Shown here: in pieces, positions 36,991 through 46,409 of the stretch
Numbering within the stretch: position 1 is the stretch's first letter
Layout of the letters: each line of letters starts with the position of its first letter
Assembly (NCBI RefSeq): GCF_009712035.1
Contig: NZ_VILB01000011.1
Span: forward strand, 736,838-800,837
Length of the DNA stretch: 64,000 nucleotides
Direction: 5' to 3'
From: Anabaena sp. UHCC 0187
GTDB lineage: Bacteria; Cyanobacteriota; Cyanobacteriia; Cyanobacteriales; Nostocaceae
The notes under the pieces: generated by a model
What the model saw: only the letters and a program-made list of their open reading frames with translations
Told to the model about the DNA's origin: nothing
The model's database searches: none
Position numbers and translations under genes: made by a program

Positions 36991-38529
36991 TTAAATTAAT
37001 CCTGGTAATTGTGTATCTAGCGGCTGAGTTGTATCTACAACCGTTATATAAGATTGTTCTTGATCTGTAAATGGTTCAGATTGCTTGATTTGCGATGCTA
37101 ATAAATCAGCAGTCGCATCAGCAATATCACCAGTGCGGTTCAGCAGGCGCTCTTTTAAAACTTCTAGGGGTGCGGTGCAATTGATAATATGTATCGGTAA
37201 TTGATGCTGTGTAGCTTGAGAAATAGCTTCTGCCCGTAAATCCTGACGATCATATTTAGCATCTAAAATCACAGACCAACCTTGATTAGCCAGTATAATT
37301 CCTAATGCTAACAATCGGCTATAGGTTTTTTGCGTCATTTCCGGTGTATAGATTTCATCCCCACCTCTTTCTAATAGGGGAATTCCCGCTAAATGCTTAC
37401 GCACAGCATCGGAACGCAGATGGACTGCGTTGAGTTTCCGCGCTAAATGTTTCGCTGTGGTACTTTTACCTGCACCAGACAATCCCGACATCACAATCAG
37501 TTTTCCCTGTTGAGGTTTAGTATATTCCCACGCTTGACGATAATATGCGGAAGCTGTTTTTGCTGCCTCTTCTTTCACCGCAGCCGGGATATTAGGATCA
37601 TCTAATAAAAAGGAATTCACCTTCGCCCGTACATAAGCTTGACGACTTAAATATAAAGGTAATACCTGTAAACCTTCCCAATCTCCAGTTTGTTCCACGT
37701 AGGCATTTAAAAAGGCATTTCCTAAATCTTTCCGTCCTCTGGCTTCAATATCCATGACTGTAAAAGCCACATCATACATAACATCAACGAAGCGAAAAGG
37801 CTCATTGAATTCTATGCAATCAAATAGCATAATTTTGTCATGCCAAAGAGCAATATTTCTTAGGTGTAAATCACCGTGACATTCACAAATATAGTTATGG
37901 TCAATTCTGCTTTTAAATAATTCTGGATGTTGGACAAAGAAATTATCTGTATATTGTTTTGTTTCCTCAAACTGGTCTTTTGTTTGGGGGCCACCAATAT
38001 AGTTTTGAGCTTGCTGATAATTCTCATCAATTGCTAACCGCACTTGGGAGACTTCCCCAAAACTGCGAATATAATCATTTGTTACTGCTTCAGCATGGTA
38101 TTGAGCTACAACTCGTCCCAATTCTTCTAAGTGACTTTCCTGTAAATTTCCACTGGCAAAAAGTTCACTAAACAGGGATGATTGGGGAAATTGACGCATC
38201 TTGACTGTATATTCTACAGCTTCACCTGTTCCCCCTAAATGGTATTTTTCACCTACTAAAGTTAAAGGTAAAACTTCCAAATATAATTCACCTGCACCTC
38301 GTTGATTTAAGCGCAATTCTTCTTCACAAAAATGTTGTCGTTTTTCTAAGGTGGAAAAGTCTAAAAAACCAAAGTTGGCTGGTTTTTTGAGCTTGTAAGC
38401 ATAATCCCCTGTGAGGAGGACATAAGAAATATGAGTTTGAATTAATTGAATTGGTTCTGTTACGGGATGAGGATAAAATCCTGGCTGTAACATTTGTTGG
38501 ATGAAGCTGGGAAGATTTGTTTCTGTCAT
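36991..38529 (-). CDS. Two-domain protein: aminoglycoside-phosphotransferase-like kinase plus AAA/gluconate-kinase-like P-loop domain
   Basis: The 512-residue protein has an N-terminal APH-like half (about 1-330) with the catalytic loop CHGDLHLRN and metal-binding FDCIEF. The C-terminal half (about 340-505) has the Walker A GLSGAGKST and LDAKY, as in small-molecule kinases. This fusion is widespread in bacteria as an uncharacterised pair of domains. It probably phosphorylates a small molecule; the substrate is unknown. Confidence 0.8.
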   Translation of the reverse strand: MTETNLPSFIQQMLQPGFYPHPVTEPIQLIQTHISYVLLTGDYAYKLKKPANFGFLDFSTLEKRQHFCEEELRLNQRGAGELYLEVLPLTLVGEKYHLGGTGEAVEYTVKMRQFPQSSLFSELFASGNLQESHLEELGRVVAQYHAEAVTNDYIRSFGEVSQVRLAIDENYQQAQNYIGGPQTKDQFEETKQYTDNFFVQHPELFKSRIDHNYICECHGDLHLRNIALWHDKIMLFDCIEFNEPFRFVDVMYDVAFTVMDIEARGRKDLGNAFLNAYVEQTGDWEGLQVLPLYLSRQAYVRAKVNSFLLDDPNIPAAVKEEAAKTASAYYRQAWEYTKPQQGKLIVMSGLSGAGKSTTAKHLARKLNAVHLRSDAVRKHLAGIPLLERGGDEIYTPEMTQKTYSRLLALGIILANQGWSVILDAKYDRQDLRAEAISQATQHQLPIHIINCTAPLEVLKERLLNRTGDIADATADLLASQIKQSEPFTDQEQSYITVVDTTQPLDTQLPGLI

Positions 38530-38610
38530 TTTTATTGGTGATTGGTAATTGGTAATGGGGAAATTTCTGAACTGTTTCCTGTTCTCCGTTCCCTACTATA
38601 GATAATTTTT

Positions 38611-38639
38611 CCACAAAAAAACCAGGGCTAACCCTGGTT
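38611..38639 (-). terminator. Rho-independent terminator downstream of rplY
   Basis: AACCAGGG (38620-38627) and CCCTGGTT (38632-38639) form a perfect 8-bp stem with a 4-base loop. Read on the minus strand, it is followed by a T run (A run at 38614-38620 on plus). It ends the purA-rplY side transcription. Confidence 0.85.
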
Positions 38640-38715
38640 CTCTTCGTTATTACAGCAGGTTGCGTAGTTAGGAGGTACAAAATCTAAATCGAAACCTACA
38701 AACCAAGCCAGTTTT

Positions 38716-38750
<35 letters not shown>

Positions 38751-38766
38751 CTGTATTACCTGAATT

Positions 38767-39066
38767 TTAGCCTTTAGCACCAGCAAAAAAACTTAGGTGA
38801 TAAGGTGTGCCTTTGGCTGGGTGAATCTGAATTTCGCGGATTACGGTTGTACCAGTCCACTCTAATTCAGGAATACTGAGTTCTATTTCGGTTTTGTTAG
38901 CAGTAACTTGTCTGAGCAAACGTTCTACAACTTTAGCGTCAAGAACTAGAGAAATTGATTCAATTCCTTTATGACCATATAAGTTGGCGGGAATTAAGCC
39001 AGAACGGCGTAAAGCTCTGGGTTTGCTACCTTCGGGACGGGTTTTAGATTCGAGTGCGATTGCCAT
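38767..39066 (-). CDS. rplY: 50S ribosomal protein L25 (short form)
   Basis: The 99-residue protein matches the short L25/5S rRNA-binding form: [43 protein letters not shown] and [16 protein letters not shown]. It binds 5S rRNA in the large subunit. purA lies 69 bases upstream on the same strand, and a strong terminator lies downstream. Confidence 0.93.
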   Translation of the reverse strand: MAIALESKTRPEGSKPRALRRSGLIPANLYGHKGIESISLVLDAKVVERLLRQVTANKTEIELSIPELEWTGTTVIREIQIHPAKGTPYHLSFFAGAKG

Positions 39067-39135
39067 ATAAGTTGTCAGTTGTTAGTTGTTAATTGTTAGT
39101 CGTCAGTTATTTTGCCACTGACCAATGACCAATGA

Positions 39136-40473
<1,338 letters not shown>

Positions 40474-40647
40474 TTAAAGGGTAAAGTTTCCACAAATTAC
40501 AATTATTAGCAGATTTCATATCTTTTGTCAAGAAATTGGTAATTGGTCATCATTACCAACTTTGAGAATCCTAGACAAAACCTTGGTGATGATATGGTTA
40601 CAAGTGATATCTGGGTTGTGAAACATCATTGCCTTTGTCCGTCAATA

Positions 40648-40791
40648 AGTGCAATAGATTGGTTTTAACAGATATTTTTATCCCAATGAAAATCGCTACA
40701 ATAGCTACCACAGCTAAACTTATTGACATTTTCTTGGGAATTTTTAGGCGATTAGGATTGCTATAGCTATTTACCTTCCGCCTATTGCACT
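40648..40791. repeat. Inverted repeat ends in the 383-base gap before the DRTGG gene
   Basis: AGTGCAATAG (40648-40657) and CTATTGCACT (40782-40791) are exact inverse copies bounding 144 bases, a layout like a small MITE. No clear target duplication flanks it. The rest of the 40465-40847 gap holds a promoter-like AT-rich stretch and no convincing gene. Confidence 0.5.
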
Positions 40792-40847
40792 AAAATTAGT
40801 AGACACCTAGCTGAGTTGTACAAACTTTTGAAATTAGGAGTGCATAC

Positions 40848-41942
40848 GTGCCAACACTTGCTAAATATTTGCTGGTTGGATCAGTTGAAGCTTACAGTGG
40901 CAAATCTGCAACAGTTTTAGGTTTGTCTCATCAGCTAAAACAAAAAGGTTTGGATATTGCCTATGGCAAACCTTTGGGTAATTTTGTCAAGACATCAGCC
41001 GGTCCTGTAGTTGAAGAAGATGTCCAGTTCATTACTCATAACCTTAACCTGCCAGACAACCGCATTGCTCCCACCTTATTATCTTTGGATGAAGTTACTG
41101 TCCAAAAACGCTTACAGGGAGAAGATACAACTAACTATCAACAGTTATTAGTACAGAAGTATTCACAAATACCAAAGAGTAATTTGGTAATCTTAGAAGG
41201 GCCTGCTAACTTATCAGAAGGAAATTTATTTGGATTATCCTTACTGGAATTAGCAGAAAAATTAGATGCTCCTGTACTGTTAATTAGCCGTTATCAATCA
41301 CTAACTTCTGTTGAAGCTTTATTATTTGCTAAACAGCAATTGGGTAAACGGTTAATGGGTGTGGTAATTAATGAAGTACCTCACGAAAAATTAGAGTTAG
41401 TTCACACACTCTTACGCCCATTCCTAGAAAAACAGGGTATTCCCGTACTAGCAACATTGCCCAAAAGTGATGTCCTCCGCAGTGTGAGTGTAGGAGAATT
41501 AGTCAAGCAGTTAAACGCTGAAGTTCTTTGTCGGAGCGATCGCCTAGATTTATTAGTCGAAAGTCTGGCCATTGGGGCGATGAACGTCAACTCCGCCGTC
41601 AAATACTTCCGCAAACGCCGAAATATGGCAGTAGTAACAGGAGGCGATCGCGTTGAAATTCAACAAGCAGCCTTAGAAACATCTACTCAATGTCTCATTC
41701 TGACTGGACAACTACCACCTCCTGCCTTTATCCTCAACCGGGCCGAAGAGTTAGAAATCCCGATTTTATCCGTGGATCTCGACACTCTCACCACAGTGGA
41801 AATCATTGATCGTACCTTTGGTCAAGTTCGTGTCCATGAACCAATTAAAATAGAGTGCATTCGCTCTCTTATGTCCGAGCATTTTGATATTGACCGTTTA
41901 TTATCCCAATTGGGACTTAATCCAGCGGCAGCAATATCATAA
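40848..41942 (+). CDS. BioD-like P-loop plus DRTGG domain protein
   Basis: The 364-residue protein starts at a GTG 7 bases after AGGAG. The N-terminal half (about 1-200) is a dethiobiotin-synthetase-like P-loop fold (LLVGSVEAYSGKSATVLGL, VVIN). The C-terminal half is a DRTGG domain (about 215-330, FRKRRNMAVVTGGDR). The same layout forms the N-terminal regulatory part of some phosphate acetyltransferases, but the catalytic PTA domain is absent. It is annotated in cyanobacteria only by similarity; a nucleotide-sensing regulatory role is possible. Confidence 0.8.
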   Translation: MPTLAKYLLVGSVEAYSGKSATVLGLSHQLKQKGLDIAYGKPLGNFVKTSAGPVVEEDVQFITHNLNLPDNRIAPTLLSLDEVTVQKRLQGEDTTNYQQLLVQKYSQIPKSNLVILEGPANLSEGNLFGLSLLELAEKLDAPVLLISRYQSLTSVEALLFAKQQLGKRLMGVVINEVPHEKLELVHTLLRPFLEKQGIPVLATLPKSDVLRSVSVGELVKQLNAEVLCRSDRLDLLVESLAIGAMNVNSAVKYFRKRRNMAVVTGGDRVEIQQAALETSTQCLILTGQLPPPAFILNRAEELEIPILSVDLDTLTTVEIIDRTFGQVRVHEPIKIECIRSLMSEHFDIDRLLSQLGLNPAAAIS

Positions 41943-41992
41943 TTACCCAGATTCCTGTGATTTATTGGAATTAGCAGCGTAAATCCTCTTAA

Positions 41993-43066
41993 TTACTCCT
42001 CAACTGGCTTATTTAAAGGTATCTGTTCTGGCACTGCTTCCTCAACTGGTTTAACTTCCTCAACAGTCATATCAGGTTTTTCGGCTGCTTCTGTGGCTAA
42101 TGACTCTGATGTTACTGAATTTGGGGAAATTACTTCTGGCAAACTTGCAATTTCGCTAGTTTCTTCTACTCCAACAACTACCTCAGTTTGAGTTATCTCT
42201 ACTACAGTTTCAGTTTCCGCTTCCGTAGGAGTTTCTGAAATAACCATCTCAGTTTGAGTTATCTCTACCAGAGTTTCCGCTTCCGTAGGAGTTTCTGAAA
42301 TAACTATCTCAGTTTGAGTTATCTCTACCAGAGTTTCAGTTTCAGCTTCTATAGATGACTCGGAAACAATAACCTCAATTTGAGTTACCTCTACTAAAGT
42401 TTCAGTTTCCGCTGCTATTGGCGGAATTACCTGTTCTTGTTCCTCCTCACTCACAGAGGGTGGAGTTGGTGCTAGTTCCACCATTTCCAAAACAGAAGAT
42501 TGAGAAACAGTCTCCTGTGACAAACCTTCCGTTTTCGTTTCAGCTTCATTTACGGAGATAATAGTTACCAAACCATCTGCTAATTCTGACGGTGGCGTTG
42601 CTTCAGTGGTAGTTGTTTGCAAAGTCTTTTCAGCAGTTGTAGTAACTGGCTTTTTATTCACAGTCTGCTGTAGCTTCGCTTTAGCACCACCAAACACACT
42701 ACCAACGAAGCCGACTAATTGTCCAAATTTCTCTTTCACAGAAAACTTTGACATTTGTGATTGGAGACTAATCTTAATTAGCTCAGAACTGGGGAGAGGC
42801 GTTTGTTGTCCTTCAGGGGCAAGTTGTCGCCGTAAGGAGAGAGTTTGCCAGCCAAACCAGACCAATAGTGCCACACTAGCTATATGACCCAGTAACAGCC
42901 CTCCAGTAATCCGAGGTGCAAAAATCCAGAGTATCAAAGCGTAGAATAGCCCAACACCACTCCAGATAAAATCATTCTTGCGATGGATTTCTGGAAAAAA
43001 GAAGGCGGATAAATAAATGGCGAGACTGCCAAAACCGACTACCAACGCTATAAGATAAGCCAGCAT
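41993..43066 (-). CDS. ycf66: Ycf66 family protein with internal repeats
   Basis: The N-terminal 90 residues carry three or four membrane helices typical of Ycf66 (MLAYLIALVVGFGS, HRKNDFIWSGVGLFY, ILWIFAPRITGGLLL). The family is found in cyanobacteria and plastids and has no settled function. The rest (about 100-357) is an acidic low-complexity tail with four EITQTE-type repeats of 20-22 residues, much longer than the core. The 43067-43381 gap beyond its start holds AACAGGG and CTCCTGA repeats and the gnd promoter region. Confidence 0.88.
   Translation of the reverse strand: MLAYLIALVVGFGSLAIYLSAFFFPEIHRKNDFIWSGVGLFYALILWIFAPRITGGLLLGHIASVALLVWFGWQTLSLRRQLAPEGQQTPLPSSELIKISLQSQMSKFSVKEKFGQLVGFVGSVFGGAKAKLQQTVNKKPVTTTAEKTLQTTTTEATPPSELADGLVTIISVNEAETKTEGLSQETVSQSSVLEMVELAPTPPSVSEEEQEQVIPPIAAETETLVEVTQIEVIVSESSIEAETETLVEITQTEIVISETPTEAETLVEITQTEMVISETPTEAETETVVEITQTEVVVGVEETSEIASLPEVISPNSVTSESLATEAAEKPDMTVEEVKPVEEAVPEQIPLNKPVEE
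42182..42439 (-). repeat. Tandem coding repeats in ycf66
   Basis: Four units begin at 42182, 42248, 42308 and 42374, each with CTCA(G/A)TTTGAGTTA on the plus strand. Spacing is 66, 60 and 66 bases. The protein units are VEITQTE-containing blocks of 22 or 20 residues. Confidence 0.9.
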
Positions 43067-43095
43067 TTTTTAATACTCCTTGTTATTTGGAAGAG

Positions 43096-43162
43096 AACAG
43101 GGAACAGGGAACAGGGTGGATTTTCTTCTTTCTTCTCCTGACTCCTGACTCCTGACTCCTGA
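43096..43162. repeat. AACAGGG and CTCCTGA tandem heptamers upstream of ycf66
   Basis: Three AACAGGG units (43096-43116) are followed, after a short T/C-rich spacer, by four CTCCTGA units (43135-43162). Confidence 0.95.
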
Positions 43163-43381
43163 TTCCTGCTATATGTATTTTAATTTTGCAAATTTTGTCT
43201 CTAAATTGTGGACTTCGATACAAATTAAAATTAATTATTGATATTAGTTGTAAATTTTTGAAATTCTGGAAAAACTCTTAATATCTTCTTTAGGAGTGAA
43301 GCCAAAATCTCAGACTACCCTTAAAGAGAAAGGATCTGCAAGAGAAAGAGCCGAACCCAAACAAAAGATTTAAACTGAACT

Positions 43382-44812
43382 ATGACACTACAAAGCTTCG
43401 GTGTGATTGGATTAGCAGTTATGGGCGAAAATATCGCTCTTAACGTAGAAAGAAATGGCTTCCCAATTGCAGTTTACAACCGCTCTCGTGAAAAAACCGA
43501 TGCCTTCATGGCGCACCGCGCCCCAGGACGGAACGTAAAAGCTGCTTTTAGCCTCGAACAATTTGTCGCCTCATTGGAACGTCCCCGCAAAATTTTGGTG
43601 ATGGTACAAGCTGGTAAGCCTGTTGATGCGGTAATTCAACAGCTTAAGCCTTTGCTCCAAGAAGGTGATATTATTATTGACGGTGGTAACTCTTGGTTTG
43701 AAGACACCGAAAGACGCACTCAAGAATTAGAACCCACCGGCTTACGCTATATCGGTATGGGTGTGAGTGGTGGTGAAGAAGGCGCGTTAAATGGTCCTTC
43801 TCTCATGCCCGGTGGTACAAAAAGCTCCTATGAGTACCTATCCCCCATTTTCAACAAAATCGCGGCTCAAGTTGATGATGGCCCTTGTGTAACCTACATT
43901 GGTCCTGGTGGTTCTGGACACTATGTAAAAATGGTTCACAACGGCATTGAGTATGGCGATATGCAATTAATTGCAGAAGCCTACGACTTGCTGAAAAATG
44001 TAGGTGGTTTAAGTGCAGCACAACTCCACGAAGTGTTTTCCCAATGGAATACAACTGAGGAACTCGATTCATTTTTGATTGAGATTACAGCCAATATTTT
44101 CCCCTACGTTGATCCAGAAAGCAAGATTCCTCTGGTTGATTTGATTGTTGACGCAGCCGGTCAAAAGGGAACTGGTCTTTGGACTGTAAAAACTGCCTTA
44201 GACATAGGTGTGGCAATTCCGACAATTACTGCGGCAGTAAATGCCCGGATTATGTCTTCGATTAGAGATGAACGGATTGCTGCTTCTAAACAAATCACCG
44301 GCCCTAATGCGAAGTATGGTGGCGATATTGCCGCTTTTGTGAACATGGTGCGTGATGCTCTTTATTGTTCCAAAATCTGTTCCTATGCTCAAGGTATGGC
44401 GCTGTTATCTACAGCTTCCAAAACTTACAATTGGGATTTAAATCTGGGCGAAATGGCGCGGATTTGGAAGGGTGGTTGTATTATTCGCGCTGGTTTCTTG
44501 AATAAGATTAAGAAAGCATTTGACGAAAATCCCGCTTTACCTAACTTGTTGTTAGCGCCTGAATTTAAGCAAACAATTCTGGATAGACAAGCTGCTTGGC
44601 GCGAAGTAATTGTCACCGCTGCTAAGTTGGGTATTCCTGTTCCCGCTTTCAGTGCTTCTTTAGATTACTTCGATAGTTACCGCCGCGATCGCTTGCCACA
44701 AAACTTAACTCAAGCACAACGCGACTACTTCGGCGCACACACCTACAAACGGACTGACAAAGAAGGATCTTTCCACACTGAGTGGGTTCCGATTGCTGAA
44801 TCTCAGAAGTAA
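43382..44812 (+). CDS. gnd: 6-phosphogluconate dehydrogenase (decarboxylating)
   Basis: Gnd oxidises 6-phosphogluconate to ribulose 5-phosphate with NADP in the oxidative pentose phosphate pathway, the main route for reductant in the dark and in heterocysts. The 476-residue protein has the Rossmann start GVIGLAVMGENIALN, IIDGGNSW, GVSGGEEGAL, PGGSGHYVKMVHNGIEYGD and the C-terminal RRDYFGAHTY-like block (QRDYFGAHTYKR). Length and motifs are normal. A GC-rich hairpin lies downstream. Confidence 0.98.
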   Translation: MTLQSFGVIGLAVMGENIALNVERNGFPIAVYNRSREKTDAFMAHRAPGRNVKAAFSLEQFVASLERPRKILVMVQAGKPVDAVIQQLKPLLQEGDIIIDGGNSWFEDTERRTQELEPTGLRYIGMGVSGGEEGALNGPSLMPGGTKSSYEYLSPIFNKIAAQVDDGPCVTYIGPGGSGHYVKMVHNGIEYGDMQLIAEAYDLLKNVGGLSAAQLHEVFSQWNTTEELDSFLIEITANIFPYVDPESKIPLVDLIVDAAGQKGTGLWTVKTALDIGVAIPTITAAVNARIMSSIRDERIAASKQITGPNAKYGGDIAAFVNMVRDALYCSKICSYAQGMALLSTASKTYNWDLNLGEMARIWKGGCIIRAGFLNKIKKAFDENPALPNLLLAPEFKQTILDRQAAWREVIVTAAKLGIPVPAFSASLDYFDSYRRDRLPQNLTQAQRDYFGAHTYKRTDKEGSFHTEWVPIAESQK

Positions 44813-44874
44813 GACACTTCTGGTTAAGCTTTCAAGTTAATTCTTGCCATTTATTTCGGCAAAATTGCCTGTAG

Positions 44875-44893
44875 GGGCGGGGTTTCCCCGCCC
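44875..44893 (+). terminator. GC hairpin downstream of gnd
   Basis: GGGCGGGG (44875-44882), a TTT loop and CCCCGCCC (44886-44893) form a perfect 8-bp stem 62 bases after the gnd stop. The T-run afterwards is weak, and the sequence GTAGGGGCGGGG is also a dispersed cyanobacterial repeat, so termination is likely but not certain. Confidence 0.55.
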
Positions 44894-44963
44894 TTAATTG
44901 TAAGATTCAGATGCTATTAAATTTAGCTCAAAAGTTATGCTACAATCGCTGAACAAATATCAT

Positions 44964-45245
44964 GCGGGGATAGCAGGTGTCTATGCTTTCCCAAAAGCTT
45001 CGTAACAAGGGTTCTTCTGGAAGTTTTCAATGGCTGTTCAACAGTGCAAGAGTTGTCCTCGTTCTTCGTGAACATTAAGGATAGTCTTATGATTGCACCT
45101 GTTATATACGTTATTGTCGGTTCATGCGGGGTAGCGTTGCTGCGGAGGTCTGGTGACTACCCAAATGTACTGAGAGCAGTGGTGGAAGCTGAAAGAAATT
45201 CCTATCGAAGAGTCAACGCTGGGGGTTCGATTCCTCCACCCCGCA
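44964..45245 (+). ncRNA. Candidate structured RNA with a tRNA-like 3' domain
   Basis: GCGGGGT (45126-45132) pairs perfectly with ACCCCGC (45238-45244), like an acceptor stem, followed by A at 45245. Next to it is a perfect T-arm: GGGGG, loop TTCGATT (45226-45232), CCTCC. AGCGTTG (45133-45139) pairs with CAACGCT (45214-45220) in place of a D/anticodon region. Upstream, ATAGCAGGTG (44970-44979) pairs with CACCTGTTAT (45096-45105), and TCATGCGGGG occurs twice (44960 and 45122). No normal anticodon arm can be drawn. It is not a standard tRNA or a known cyanobacterial tmRNA. It could be a novel RNA, an intron-split tRNA or a decayed element. Confidence 0.45.
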
Positions 45246-45315
45246 CTTTCCATAACATACCTGTAGGATAGAAGATTGGGCTGACGAGAGGAAATCAAAT
45301 TTAAAGGGTATAATT

Positions 45316-45558
45316 ATGAAAAATCAAGAGTTTTTAGGTGAATTTTTATCTCTGCCTACGGAAGCGCAAAATCAAGTAGTCAGCCTGATCGCCTATTTGA
45401 AACAAAAGTACATATACACTGAATCTCTCTCTGTGTCACCGGATGTTGATTTGAACAACGATGGGTTTATCGGAATGTGGCAAGATCGTCAAGACTTAGC
45501 TAATGCTAATTGGGTACGAAATCTGCGAGAAACCGAGTGGTCAAAAACCCATGACTAA
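45316..45558 (+). CDS. Antitoxin-like small protein
   Basis: The 80-residue protein has an N-terminal helix pair (FLGEFLSLPTEAQNQVVSLI) and the C-terminal FIGMWQDRQDLANANWVRNLR, which is characteristic of cyanobacterial antitoxins of PIN-type pairs. The following frame, starting at 45550 and overlapping its stop, runs only about 23 codons, so the expected toxin gene appears to be lost. It may be a solitary antitoxin. Confidence 0.65.
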   Translation: MKNQEFLGEFLSLPTEAQNQVVSLIAYLKQKYIYTESLSVSPDVDLNNDGFIGMWQDRQDLANANWVRNLRETEWSKTHD

Positions 45559-45681
45559 TTCAACAATTATGATTAATACTAAGTTTTTAGATCAAGAAGC
45601 AATTGTAACTTTAAAAATGTAAAATATCTAATATATTCCCTAGTTTTATCCATCTCAATTAAAATCCAAATAGAGGTGACA

Positions 45682-46239
45682 ATGGTTTTACAATTAGTCA
45701 GACACCAATTTACAGTTAAGCAATTTCACCAAATGGCTGAATCTGGTATTTTGTCAGAAAATGACCGAGTAGAATTAATTCGGGGGGAAATGATTGATAT
45801 GTCACCTATAGGGACAAGACACGCAGGTTGTGTTCTATTTTTAAGTAACTTACTAATTTTGCTATTAGGAGGACGTGCGTTAATTAATGTACAGAATCCT
45901 CTAGAATTGGATGAAACTTCTGAACCCCAACCAGATATAGCATTATTAAAACCACGTCCAGATTTTTATAGAAATTCACATCCCCAACCAGAAGATATCT
46001 TTTTATTAATAGAAGTTGCTGATACAACTGTAAAATATGATCGGGAAGTAAAAATTCCTTTGTATGCAGAAGCCAATATTCCTGAAGTTTGGTTAGTAGA
46101 TGTTAATCAAGAGGTTGTAGAAGTATATCGAAATCCTCTCCAGGGAATTTATCAAGATGTAGAGAAGTTAGTAAAAAATCAAGTTTTATCAATTTTAGCT
46201 TTTCCTGATGTGTGTATTAATGTGAGTGAAATATTTTAA
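45682..46239 (+). CDS. Uma2 family (DUF820) putative endonuclease
   Basis: The 185-residue protein has the Uma2 pattern of a PD-(D/E)XK-like fold: ENDRVELIRGEMIDMSPIG, the acidic SEPQPDIALL, FLLIEVADTTVKYDREVKIPLYA and EVWLVDVN. These genes are greatly multiplied in filamentous cyanobacteria, and their role is unsettled. ATG 45682 is preferred over the GTG two codons earlier because GAGG sits 5 bases before it. A clear terminator follows. Confidence 0.88.
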   Translation: MVLQLVRHQFTVKQFHQMAESGILSENDRVELIRGEMIDMSPIGTRHAGCVLFLSNLLILLLGGRALINVQNPLELDETSEPQPDIALLKPRPDFYRNSHPQPEDIFLLIEVADTTVKYDREVKIPLYAEANIPEVWLVDVNQEVVEVYRNPLQGIYQDVEKLVKNQVLSILAFPDVCINVSEIF

Positions 46240-46385
46240 AAATACAAATTAAAAATACAAAAATTACTAAGCTTTTTCTATCATTGCTTCTATATCTTCT
46301 TGATTGTTTTTAATCAATAAGATATATTTAACTATTAGATTTATCAAGTTATTGACTAAAATATCAAGGATTTTATCCTTGAATG

Positions 46386-46409
46386 GGCGGGTAAATCCCG
46401 CCTTTTTTT
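46386..46409 (+). terminator. Rho-independent terminator after the Uma2 gene
   Basis: GGCGGG (46386-46391), a TAAAT loop and CCCGCC (46397-46402) are followed by seven T (46403-46409). It abuts the stop of the convergent glucosidase gene. Confidence 0.9.

Noticed and set aside
40598..40729. 43-codon minus-strand frame with one hydrophobic stretch
   Set aside because: It has a weak ribosome site, overlaps the inverted-repeat element and shows no recognisable family; probably chance.
44964..45245. tmRNA (ssrA)
   Set aside because: The conserved tmRNA 5' sequence and a tag reading frame are missing; only the T-arm and acceptor are tRNA-like.
45044..45271. 75-codon plus-strand frame downstream of gnd
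   Set aside because: It lies entirely over the structured RNA candidate. Its sequence shows no family features, and its end reads through the T-arm, so it is unlikely to be a protein gene.
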